A stretch of DNA of 64,000 nt, from the NCBI GenBank assembly GCA_027563935.2, contig CM050448.1, positions 124,387,493 to 124,451,492 on the forward strand. The letters are read 5' to 3'. Shown here piece by piece: positions 13,164 through 23,535 of the stretch. Every line of letters starts with the position of its first letter. Position 1 is the stretch's first letter. Under the pieces are notes generated by a model. That model worked only from the letters and a program-made list of their open reading frames with translations. It made no database searches and had not been told where the DNA came from. The position numbers were made by a program, and so were the translations under genes. The stretch is from Costus lasius (Eukaryota > Streptophyta > Magnoliopsida > Zingiberales > Costaceae).

Positions 13164-13862
13164 ATAAAGTGCACATAAGGGGCCCACGTTCGAAATCCAA
13201 CGGGTAGAACAGTTCGTCTCGAGAAGAAAATGAGCTGATAAGCCTACACCTAATGACCAGAACCCGTTTTGGCTCAGCCTGCTAACTAAAACTAATCTAT
13301 TTAATCTTCAGCCCAGCCAAGCCGAATCAACCCAATATAAGACCCATTTATCCTATGGCAACAACTCAGCCCAGTATAAAACCCTTGGAAGTACGCTTTT
13401 GACTGGACTCTGCATAGGCTATGGGCAATGACAATAAGAGTGTAGTTTCGACCTCTTAATAAAGAGATGGCATAGGAGGAGATTAGGGCATGAGGAGAGC
13501 AACCTACGATGAAATTGGTGGTCGAGGAAGAGGTAGAGGAGGTACCATGTAAGAGGGAAAAAACAGGAACCCAACGTGAAAGAGAAAGGTCAACGCAAGT
13601 AGAGCAACCCAAAAGTCTAGGAGAAAGTCACCGTAGGAATCGAGGCTAGGGTTCAAACTGAAAGTCCCTGGATCCCCCTACCTGTTAATTCAATTGGCAG
13701 ACACTAGAAATTAGGTCATATATTGGTGTAGCATATTCAGGAGTAGAGTAACTCAAAAGTCCAGGAGAAAGTCACTGTAGGAATCGAGGCTAGGGTTCAA
13801 ACTGAAAGTCCCTGGATCCCCCTACCTGTTAATTCGATTGGCAGACACTAGAAATTAGGTCA
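13164..13862. repeat. Repeat family R1, copy 2
   Basis: It starts GGCCCACGTTCGAAATCC and matches 22745 onward (GCCCACGTTACGAATCC), then the text at 1-162. Its tail holds a direct duplication of about 142 bp: the phrase around AGGAGAAAGTCACCGTAGG at 13617 recurs at about 13759. At 13468-13475 it carries the unoccupied version of the MITE site at 163-576. No open frame with a known domain is present. Confidence 0.8.
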
Positions 13863-15310
13863 AAATGGAGCAGTAACTTTACTGCCAGTGAATCACTTTG
13901 AATTGAATTGTCAAATGCATTACATCTGTATGCTGTACAAAGTGGACTACTGATGACCTCCTCATTTGTACATAGCTTTTGAGTTGTTATCCACTGAACT
14001 ATTATTGGCTACACCCTACAACAATGCTGTAAAAACTTCTTATGGGATGCAAGTGGAGGTTGATGTAGATAGATGATACAAATCTGTACATCTTTTTAAA
14101 GATTCTGAGTGCCATGACTATGTGCCACTGTATGAACTTTTGAATTAAATAAGATATTATAGTACACGTTAACAATCCTGCTAATATGCATTAAAATCTA
14201 TGAATCGAATCTTTCTCCTTCTAATCTAATAGCTTACGGTGGGCTCATTTTTTAAGCTAAGTAGCATGTAATATAGTATGCAAATGGTAACTTCTGAATT
14301 ATAGCAAGTGTGCAACATATTATCTTCATAAAAATAGTGATCGATAGGCTTCAATAGTATATATGTTGGTTTCTTATTGGAGATCTAGGGATAAAAAATG
14401 GCATGTAAGAAGTACAATTGGATACAATTGGGATGTTTTCGCTTTGCCAATAAAGGAAGAAGGAATAGACTTATGCAAAACAATTGATTCAAGTGACAAG
14501 AATTTTCTTATCCATTATATTTGAGATATTATCTCTATAAAGAGAGTTCATATATGATCAATCTATTCGCTTAATAGACTTAAATAGGACTGGTAAAATA
14601 TGACACGATCCGCCAATACAATATGAGATTTTACGAGTCTGGGTTAGATTAATTGTATTTCGTGTAGTAAATGTGTTGACCCGTTTATGACCCGCCAAAT
14701 TTTGTGTCATGTCGTGTTGTGTCGTGTTACCGAGTCAACCCGTGTAACATATATAATCTATATTATATATTATATATTATAATATATATTATATATTTAA
14801 ATAATATATAATATATATAACCCGTTTATGATCTGCCAACTTTTGTGTCATGTTATGCAATATGATTTATATTATAGCGCGTTGTATCGTATCATATCGT
14901 GTTATGTGACATGTTCTATTTATTAATTATGTTATTCATGTCGTGTCGTGTCATTATGAAATAAGTGAGTCATGTTTGTATTTTGTATATTAACCCGTAT
15001 ATATAAATAGATCATATTTGTGTCACGCATAATCGTATAGCTGTCAAGTATGACACGACCCATTATGACACGTGAAACTCGACTTGTCAGGCCCTAGACT
15101 TAAGTATCTATTATCTTAAGTGTTTAACCTAAGTATAAAACCTCGATTTAATCCCTTGTAGAAAATGAAAGAAAAGACTAGCGTATATAAGCATAATAAG
15201 CTTACTATCATAAATAGGGTACTTAGCCAAACTTGGAACATTCCATTCAATGTCCCAATGAGCAAATAACTAACCATAGTAAAAAAAGCTAAATATCTCC
15301 AAAACTTTTC
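13863..15310. repeat. Duplicated block, copy A (matches 23536-25560)
   Basis: 13880-14120 is nearly identical to 23540-23780. 14219-14584 matches 24998-25320 apart from a gap of roughly 70 bp. 15097-15310 matches about 25311-25560. Copy A contains a 512-bp MITE that copy B lacks. No coding potential is visible. Confidence 0.85.
14585..15096. mobile_element. hAT-like MITE with visible empty site
   Basis: The left end TAGGACTGGTAA and the right end TTGTCAGGCCCTA are imperfect inverted repeats. Flanks are GACTTAAA (14577-14584) and GACTTAAG (15097-15104). The duplicated block at about 25310 reads AATAGACTCAAGTATC with one copy and no insert. The body is rich in CGTGTCGTGTCATGTCGTG-type and GACCCG-type subterminal motifs around an AT-rich centre (about 14750-14820), like the MITE at 19733-20572. 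Confidence 0.85.
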
Positions 15311-15427
15311 CTAATCCCTATCTTCCTTTATCCTATTTTTTCCCTTAATCCCTTTCCCCTCGTGAGCCGAAAGCTCGCTCCACTTCTTTATTTTTTCCCC
15401 TACGAACGACACAGCCTGCTGCCGCGT

Positions 15428-15727
15428 CCTCCCGTCAGTGATGCAAGCGTGCGTCCAGCAATGTCGGAAAGAGGTGCCGACGACCACCTCGTCACTCCTT
15501 GGTGCGGCGCCCGACGAGATTTTGCGTTCCCCCGTCAGCGATGCAAGAGTGCGTCCAGTAGCATCTCAAAGAGTTGTCGACGGCCACCTCGTCGCTCCTT
15601 GGTGCGGCGCCCAACGAGATTTCGCATCCCCTCGTCAACAATGCAAGCGTGCGTCCAACAGCGTCGGAAAGAGATGCCGAAAGGCACCTCGTCGCTCCCC
15701 GGTGTAGTGCCCGACGAGATTTCGGAC
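15428..15727. repeat. GC-rich minisatellite, 3 x 100 bp
   Basis: The anchors ATGCAAGCGTGCGTCCA at 15441, ATGCAAGAGTGCGTCCA at 15541 and ATGCAAGCGTGCGTCCA at 15641 recur every 100 bp exactly, each followed by CACCTCGTC and GACGAGATTT or GAACGAGATTT-like text. Since 100 is not a multiple of 3, any reading frame shifts from unit to unit. The overlapping long frames here are therefore by-products and not a repeat protein. The array sits in a GC-rich island (15360-15870) inside AT-rich DNA. Confidence 0.9.
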
Positions 15728-16003
15728 GCGTGCAGCGGCCGCGAGTTTCTGCGGCAAACACCGCCTCCACCTCCCTCTTGGCGGCGGCGCTCCCTTGTAA
15801 CGACTCATGCATTGCTGCGTCTGTGTATAGCGTGCGGCAATATGCCAGCAATGCCCGGCGGTGTCTAGCAGAGCGTAGTATAGTATTATATGTTTATAGT
15901 TCTTTGATTCTATCAAATTGTCTACTCCCGGGGATATGTAGCTAAGGTTCGCTGTTGGAAGTAATTGGATTCCTGGGCGTGACTATTACTTCCAACAAGG
16001 TAT

Positions 16004-16484
16004 TGTTAGAACCAAGATAAATTAAACTATTTCTATATTATCAACAAATAGTAAAATAAATAACAAGAACGAAGAACCTGGAGGCGCGGAGAAATCTGCT
16101 GTCCTTAGGTGAATTTTTGGGCCCTCGTGTGAGCAAATCCAGAGAGATCACCCAGGATACAACCAAGATGTTTCTCCTGCGGATCACGACCGTGGAGAAG
16201 TTGATCGACCATCTTTGAACCTTGAACAACAAAAGAAAGAGAGCTGGGGGAATTATGCAAAAGCTATTAGCCGTGCAAATTCTGATCTGTCTATACCCTA
16301 GGGTCAGATGCCAATTTATAGGTTAAACCCCATGGTTAGAACCGTTGGATTAAATCCGACGGCTATCACTGAAGTGCTACTAATAGTCTTGCTAAATCTA
16401 AAATAGCAAATGAAATAAATAAAATAAAACTAATTAACAAATACAAAACAAAAAAGGAAAGTTTTAATTTTTTAAATTCCAACA
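16004..16484 (-). repeat. 3' LTR (481 bp)
   Basis: Begins TGTTAGAACC and ends AATTCCAACA on the plus strand, with TG...CA ends. It is the downstream LTR when the element is read on the minus strand, next to the polypurine tract. Confidence 0.92.
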
Positions 16485-16500
16485 ATCCCCCCACAAAATT
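16485..16500 (-). other. Polypurine tract of the LTR retrotransposon
   Basis: Plus strand ATCCCCCCACAAAATT; the minus strand is purine-rich with a G6 run and directly abuts the LTR. This is where plus-strand DNA synthesis of such elements starts. Confidence 0.8.
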
Positions 16501-19500
16501 AAAATTTTTCTTAAGTATAAATGAAAAAAGAGAAAAGATTAAAATTAAATTTCTGCTCATAGTTTATATTATGCGGTCAGTAAAGTGCACTTAAAGGTAT
16601 ATCCTTTACTTAGTAAAAATATCTCTATCTGAAGGAAAGATAGTGAACTAGTCTTGAACTACTTCCTTTTGACCCAGATTTTAACATTTCCACACATAAT
16701 ACAAGGTGGACCGATCGCGGGTTTGCGCATTTTTGGCCGTGCGCGTGTATCTTCATGAGAGCTTCTGAGGGTTGTCTATGTCCTCAGCTGCGGCCGTATA
16801 CAGACTCTCTCATATAGGAAGTTCCCTGCAAGGGATGAGTGTAGAGGCTCATCTCATGGTAATTAACCACTTTGGGAAATTTTTCTTACCTCTACAATAT
16901 AAGCACAAATCTATCCTCAGGAATGGAAGTGTAGAGTATCAACTGTATCACATAAAATTTTATACACCGTAGTGTTTTATCATTTTATTTTTCAAAATGC
17001 TTATTGGCCAGTCAATCAGCTTGTTATTACCACATTGAACCTCCTTCAAGGGATCTCCTATCACAGAGGTTGGGTTCCCACCGCTGAAAGGCCTATTACA
17101 GACTAATCTCATTCCTATCGATACTTCTAAGACTATAATCTTGGGCAAGCTTAGGTCTAGCCAAATAGCTTTGTTGTGCTCAGTCTATACAAAGAAAGAG
17201 CTACAACTTCATGCGAGTCCAGCCATCCAATAGACCTTTGTCTAATTTTAATGTGGCGACTCATTTTCACATTTATATGTATTATAGTCTATGGAATATT
17301 GTAGATCAACAGACTTAGGTCCAGATTCTTTCTTTTGAGTTCTAGTATATTGAACTTAGTCAACCACCCCCACATTAGAAAGAATTTCACCCCCACATTT
17401 GAAAGAGTTTCATAGTATTTTTAAGTTTTAAAGGGAATCACAATAATATTTAAATTAGACAAAGGAGTAAAATTTCAAGCATCAGATATTTTAAATATGC
17501 AAGCAACAAAGCAAAAGTCAGACTGATATTTAATTAACATAATATATATAAATTTTCCGTAATTAAAATGAGAGTTTAAATGCAAAACAATGCTATATAA
17601 ATAGAATATATGATATATCATATTGAACAATCAAAGCAAGATTGTATGTTAAGTAAGTGTACATAAGGCTTGGCATTCTGATTTTCAGATCTAAATAAAA
17701 TTATGCCGTAAGCCATGCAATCGCTTAATGTAACAAGTACACAAACTCTAGTAGTACATAATTTAATAAATCAATATAAATTATACTAAGCATTATTTGA
17801 GAAGTATAGATTTTTCTCACATGTTTCTATGATATGCATTTACTAGCAAGAGAAGTTTAGCAGATAGTTTAGGCAAATGATGCAAAGCAATTAAAATCAA
17901 GTTAGAAGTTTACACGATCGTTTATGCAATCAATATGGAATAAACAGTGCGAAGGAGATTATTAAATAAGAAAATTATATGCTGTTGCAGCGTAAGGTTC
18001 AATGGCTAGACTGGGCGGCCAGCCCGCCTGCACAAATCCTGTGTGCGTGCGCACGTCGCGGGATCATATCCTGCAGCCGCAACTCTCAGGCTAAATTTAG
18101 CCCAACACGCGAGTGCTCACGCGTGCGTGCAATGCACGTGTGCTTGGAGCTGCGTTCGATTGCGAGCCGCGTCGGATGAATTTCCCCAATCAGCAATAAT
18201 TAAGATCAATTAACAGAGCATACGAAGACGAGATAAGTATGCGCCTGGACTTGATTATGCCATGCACTTAATCAGATTTAAACAAAAATTGAATTAAGCA
18301 CACGAGATAAGCAAGTGATTATGCGATTGATTAACTAATCAAGCAAGTAGAATTTATCGTGTGAATAAGCAGGATTTAAAACTTGAGAGGATGCGTGATC
18401 TAAACAGGGAAACCAGATCTAGCATGCAGTAGTAATTTTCTTAGGTAATTGAAAACCAATTGCTGATTTAATCCCAGCGCGCGCTGACACCCAAAACGAG
18501 ATACAAGCAATTAATTAATATAATCTTAAATCAGAGCATAATCAGAAATGCAGTTAAGATGTAGATCTATTAAAATAATATTCTAGATGCCAATTGAGGA
18601 GATTTAAACAAAACAGATGTGCGATGCGAGACTTTGATTTTGCAATAGTAACTATGAGATTTTAAACAAAGCAGATCTCATATACGGGACTTAAATCAAA
18701 TTTCGAACTTGGATTAAGCAGATTAACAGATAGATGCAAATCCAATTATTTGATCAAGATCATTATCAAGATTAAATAGTAATTAAAGCAGATCTACGAA
18801 TACAAGATTTCATATCACATATCAGATCAAATGGATTAATATAGCTAGTCAGAATTAATTAATTCAGAACAGTGATTGATTGATGCGAGAATAAGAGTAG
18901 AAAATCAGGATTAATATAAAAAAAATCAAATTTAGGAACAAGTAACAGATGTGAGAGATTAATTAATGTAGATGCAAAAAATCAACCTTAATTATAAGAT
19001 GCGAAACAGGAGCAAAGATGCGGGGTGAGATGAAGGGGGAACTCATCGGTCAGCTGCTCGCGCAAACTTCGCATGCGAATCGCACATTGCAGAGTCGAAC
19101 CATGCGACTGCATTTATTGTGCAATTTTAGCATGCGGGGGTTGCGTTAGAGTGCTGCGCCACCACAAATCAGATTTTGCAACGTGGACAGGGGCGAGCAT
19201 GGGTTTAAAACTGGTTACGGCTTGGATTCGAATCCGAACGAATACGGGTGCAGATGCAATTCGTTGGATCAAATCCAAACCAAACACCGATTGAGGGCAC
19301 AAGCAGGAAACCGAAACGAGTAGCGAAATTCGATTCCAGCAATTAATCAGAAGCAGATGATGAAATTAACACTAGAGATTAATCAGGCGTGCAGATCAAT
19401 AAATGTTCAAAAGTAATTGAGGAGATTAATAAGATCTAAAATAATTAACCGATGCAAACCAACAGATCTAAAATAAAGAGCGAGAAGTAAACATGCGCAC

Positions 19501-19732
19501 GTCGCGGGGTCAAATCCTGCTCCCGCGAATTTTGGCTTTTTTTTATACAACAACGCGTGCGCTCTCGCCTGCGTGCCTCGCACGTGTGCGAGGGCTGCGT
19601 TCGCGTGTGTGAGCGTGAGCGACCGGCTTGCGTGCCTCGTACGCAATGTGTGCGAGATGCGGCTGCGTCGTACAGACGCGATGTGACAGGATTAGATTAC
19701 GATGATGTATTTAGATAAATCTAACATATCTG

Positions 19733-20572
19733 TAGACTTGGCAATTCGGATCAGCGGGTCATAAATGGGTCATATCAGCTATGACCCACGACCCGTTTAA
19801 GCCAACCCAAACACGACCCGTTTAACTAATTAGGTCAAACTGTCTAACTCGAACACGACCCGTATATAATCGGGTCAACCCGACACGACCCGAATAACCC
19901 GTTTATCATTCATATTTTAAACATAGATAATAAATTGATAAAAATTATATTAAAATTAATAAAAATTTGAGCTTATGAGTGGGCCGAAATCTAGGTTAAA
20001 GAATATTTGGGCTTATGGGCTAGCAAAAGGAGTTAGTGAGCCTATATTTAAATTACAACCCGTTTATCATTCATATTTTAAACATAGATAATAAATTGAT
20101 AAAAAATATATTAAAATTAATAAAAATTTGAGCTTATGAGTGGGACGAAATCTAGGTTAAAAGATATTTGGGTTTATGGACCAGCAAAAGGAGTTAGTGA
20201 GCCTATATTTAAATTACAACCCATTTATCATTCATATTTTAAACATAGATAATAAATTGATAAAAATTATATTAAAATTAATAAAAATTTGAGTTTATGA
20301 GTGGGTCGAAATCTAGGTTAAAAGATATTTGGGTTTATGGGCTAGCAAAAGGAGTTAGTGAGCCTATATTTAAATTACATATATATAAATATATAATGTA
20401 ATCGGGTTAAGCGGGTCAACCCGTTTACAACCCGACACGACCCGATTATTTTTGGGTCATAAATGGGTTGACCTGTTTATGACCCGAACACGATTATGGC
20501 TGACCCAAACCCGCCTAACTTCGTGTCGAGTTAGGTCGGGTCAGCGGATCGTGTCAAGTTTTGCCAGGTCTA
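19733..20572. mobile_element. hAT-like MITE nested in the LTR element
   Basis: The inverted ends are TAGACTTGGCAATTCGG and the complement of TTTTGCCAGGTCTA. Flanks CATATCTG (19725-19732) and TAGATCTG (20573-20580) agree at 6 of 8 bases, as expected for an old 8-bp duplication. Subterminal regions are dense in GACCCG/CGGGTC and ACACGACCCG motifs. The centre is the 3 x 161-bp tandem array listed next. Confidence 0.78.
19896..20378. repeat. Tandem array, 3 x 161 bp, inside the MITE
   Basis: Units start AACCCGTTTATCATTCAT at 19896 and 20057 and AACCCATTTATCATTCAT at 20218. Each ends AGTGAGCCTATATTTAAATT. Only a few base differences separate the copies, and the period is exactly 161 bp. Confidence 0.93.
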
Positions 20573-20996
20573 TAGATCTGGATTAAACAAACTAATTAAT
20601 TAAAAGAATTAACTAACAGACGCGAATGCAAATCTAGATTAACAGATTTCGCATTCTCAAATTAATTAACAAATTCAAATACTAAGATTTAATCGATTAA
20701 ATCGCAAAACGAAAAACATGCGATTAATATGATCTAAATATACATATGCAGATTAATTAGATCTAAATATACATAAGCAGATTAATTAGAAAAAACAGAT
20801 CTGGTATGGTATGCGATGCAACCGAAATAAATTTAGGAAAATGATTATAGATATAGACATATAGTAGTCGCCCACATCGGTACGACACGAGAGAAATACC
20901 GTAAAAAATATAATGTAGATTTTAAAACAACAATTATAAACCGATGCGTTGATAAAGAAATAATTTAATCTAAATTAACAGAAATTCACCCAAGAT

Positions 20997-21508
20997 TGTT
21001 AGAACGAGGGTAGATTAAACTATTTCTATATTATCAACAAATAGTAAAATAAATAACAAGAACGAAGAATCTGGAGGCGCGGAGAAACCTGCTGTCCTTA
21101 GGTGAATTTCTGGGCCCTCGTGTGAGCAAATCCAGAGAGATCACCCAGGATACAACCAAGATGCTTCTCCTGCGGATCACGACCGTGGAGAAGTTGATCG
21201 ACTACCTTTGAACCTTGAGCAACAAAAGAAAGAAAGAGAGCTGGGGGAATTATGCAAAAAGAAAGAGAGCTGGGGAATTATGAAAAAGTTATTAGCTGTG
21301 CAAATTCTGATCTGTCTATACCCTGGGTCAGATGTCAATTTATAGGCTAAACCCCTATGGTTATAATCGTTGGATTAAATCCGACGGCTATCACTGAAGT
21401 GCTACTAATAGCTTTGCTAAATCTAAAATAGCAAATGAGATAAATAAAATAAAACTAATTATCAAATAGAAAATAAAAAAGGAAAGTTTTAATTTTTAAA
21501 TTCCAACA
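20997..21508 (-). repeat. 5' LTR (512 bp)
   Basis: Same boundaries as the partner LTR. It is longer mainly because of a short internal duplication at about 21225-21290, where AAAGAAAGAGAGCTGGGG occurs twice. Confidence 0.92.
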
Positions 21509-21892
21509 GGTATCATATATACCAAATTCCTAATAAGGATCAAAAGGAATTCTTTGCCGATAATAGTCATTTGCTTCCAACAAATCAATAGGTAGAAAAA
21601 CAAATTAGACATAAAAATATAAATTACCAGGAGGTTGTTCAATACTTTCAATGCCATCAGTTATAAAACTTTTTACAAGAATGAGAATCCAAAACAGTGA
21701 GCAATATTGATTTACTTCAATATTTGGTGAGTAGATTATGAGTTATGATTCACTTCAATAGCCCAAGCCAAATGAAAGAAGAGTGAAAAAATGGGAAGGG
21801 AAAAAGAAGTAATGTAGATGCAACGAAATAGGATTTGAGAAGGGAAGGGAAAAAGCAATGCAGCATGCGAGGTAACTGAAGGCGTCGTCGTC

Positions 21893-22319
21893 GAGAAAAT
21901 TTCTTAGATGGGGTCTTCGCTTAGGAATCATAGGCGGAAGGGATTCTCATCATTGATATTGCTTTATAATTTGTGTATACCTGCACAACATAGAATGGAT
22001 TGGTATTATACGAATTTTAAAACAAAATTAACGCTGAGAATCTCTTTCGCTGAAAATTCGTGTATACTTGCACAACATAGAATGGATTAGTATTACATAA
22101 ATTTTAAAGCAAAATTAAAGTTGAGCGGAAGGGATTCTCAGCGTTAATTTTGTGAATCTTCAGCGAAACAGATTCTCAGTATTAATTTTACTTTAAAATT
22201 TATGTAATACTAATCTATTCTATGTTACGTAGATATACCTAAATTATAAAGTAATATCAACGATAACAATCCTTTTCGCCTGTGATTCCTAGGCGGAGGC
22301 CCGCCTAAGAAATTTTCTC
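21893..22319. mobile_element. Long foldback (hairpin) element
   Basis: The left arm starting GAGAAAATTTCTTAG and the right arm ending CTAAGAAATTTTCTC are complementary over roughly 160 bp with scattered mismatches. The inner part contains repeated ATTCTCAGCGTTAATTTTG modules in both orientations, so several hairpins are possible. No coding frame is seen, and I could not define a target duplication. Confidence 0.82.
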
Positions 22320-22741
22320 AATGGAGCCCTCTCAAATGGCTTTCACGGCTCTTGAAGCTCCCAACTGCACGCATCTCAAAAACGTATTGGTTAACCAAGT
22401 CTCATCCATGTCCAGCTGTAGCTTCGTATGTAGCCGGACAATTGGCGAGCTCTGTACTCCGATTGGCAGCGGACAAAAACGAAGACTTGGAGTGTTGAGT
22501 CCGTACTCTGTAGAGTTTTACTGACGAGAGAGTAAAAAGTCAAAGATGCCCATGAAGTTTGGTTAACTTGTGTTAGGAAAATTTTAAGTGCATTTTTAAG
22601 ATACGTGCATAATGGTCTTTTATGATTTGTTAAAGCACATCGGGGAGGGCTCCCTAAAATTTCTAGGGAGACACTCTCCTTAGAATTTTTCTCCCAAAGG
22701 GTGAGAGTAATGGGAAGAAAGCTGAGATGAAAGCTCTCTCA

Positions 22742-23535
22742 AACAAGCCCACGTTACGAATCCAATTGGTAGAACAGTTCGTCTCGAGAAGAAAAATCAG
22801 CCCATAAACAGACGCCTAATGGGTTTCAGAGATGGGCAGAACCCGCTTTGGCTCAGCCCGCTAAATAAAAACTAATCTATTTATCTTCAGTCAAGACGAG
22901 GCCATGTCAACCCAGTAAAAGACCCATTTATCCTATGGCAACAACTCAGCCCAGTATAAAACTTATGGAATTAGGCTTTTGACTTAGACTCGGCATAGGT
23001 TGTGGGCAATGACAATAAGAGTGTAGGTTCGACCTCTTAATAAAGAGATAACATAGGAGGAGATTAGGGCATAAGGAGAGCAATCTATGATGAAATTGGT
23101 GGTGGAGGAAGAGGATGTACCATGCAAGAGGGTACTCAAAAGGAGCTCAAACCTACACTAGGAGCAAGGCTAGAGTTCCTATGTTGGTCCTTCACTAGAA
23201 ATTTTTCTCCCGTAGGAACCAAGGCTAGAGTTCAAACTAAAAGTCTAAGAGCAACCCTAAATCCTAAATTTTAAACCCTAAATCCTTAATAAAGAGATAG
23301 CATAGAATGAAATTGGTGGTAGAGGAAGAGCTAGAGGACAGCAACCTAAGAGAAAATTGGTGGTGGAGAAAGCCCTAGAGGATGTACCATACAAGAGAAA
23401 GGTCAACGCAAGTAGAGTAACTCAAAAGTCCAGGAGAAAGTCACCGTAGGAATCGAGGCTACGGTTCAAACTGAAAGTCCTTGGATCCTCTTACCTGTTA
23501 ATTCGATTTGCAGAAACTAGAAATTAGGTCAAAAA
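22742..23535. repeat. Repeat family R1, copy 3
   Basis: Matches copy 2 from the start (GCCCACGTTACGAATCC) through the shared text CCCATTTATCCTATGGC to the ACCTGTTAATTCGATT tail at about 23500. It has internal rearrangement: AGAGATAGCATAG-type segments are repeated at 23040 and 23290. At 23050 it carries an unoccupied version of the MITE site seen at 155-162 (ATAGGAGGAGATTAGGGC). Confidence 0.8.

Larger units (their letters stand above)
16004..21508 (-). mobile_element. Non-autonomous LTR retrotransposon (LARD-like), 5.5 kb
   Basis: Two direct repeats (16004-16484 and 20997-21508) both run TGTTAGAAC...TTCCAACA. The whole is flanked by a perfect 5-bp target duplication GGTAT (15999-16003, 21509-21513). 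Read on the minus strand, a polypurine tract AATTTTGTGGGGGGAT sits directly before the LTR starting TGTTGGAATTT, which fixes the orientation as minus. The 4.5-kb interior has no gag, protease, reverse transcriptase, RNase H or integrase frame. I could not recognise a primer-binding site after the 5' LTR. The interior also contains a nested MITE (19733-20572). The LTRs differ at several per cent of positions by eye, so this is not a very recent insertion. Confidence 0.92.

Noticed and set aside
15362..15945. Overlapping frames of 90-168 codons on both strands
   Set aside because: They come from a 100-bp tandem repeat in a GC-rich island; the frame changes at each unit.
19494..19530. tRNA-like T-arm text (GCGGGGTCAAATCCTGC), also at about 18057
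   Set aside because: No A box, anticodon arm or acceptor stem can be built around either copy; they are repeats inside the LTR element.
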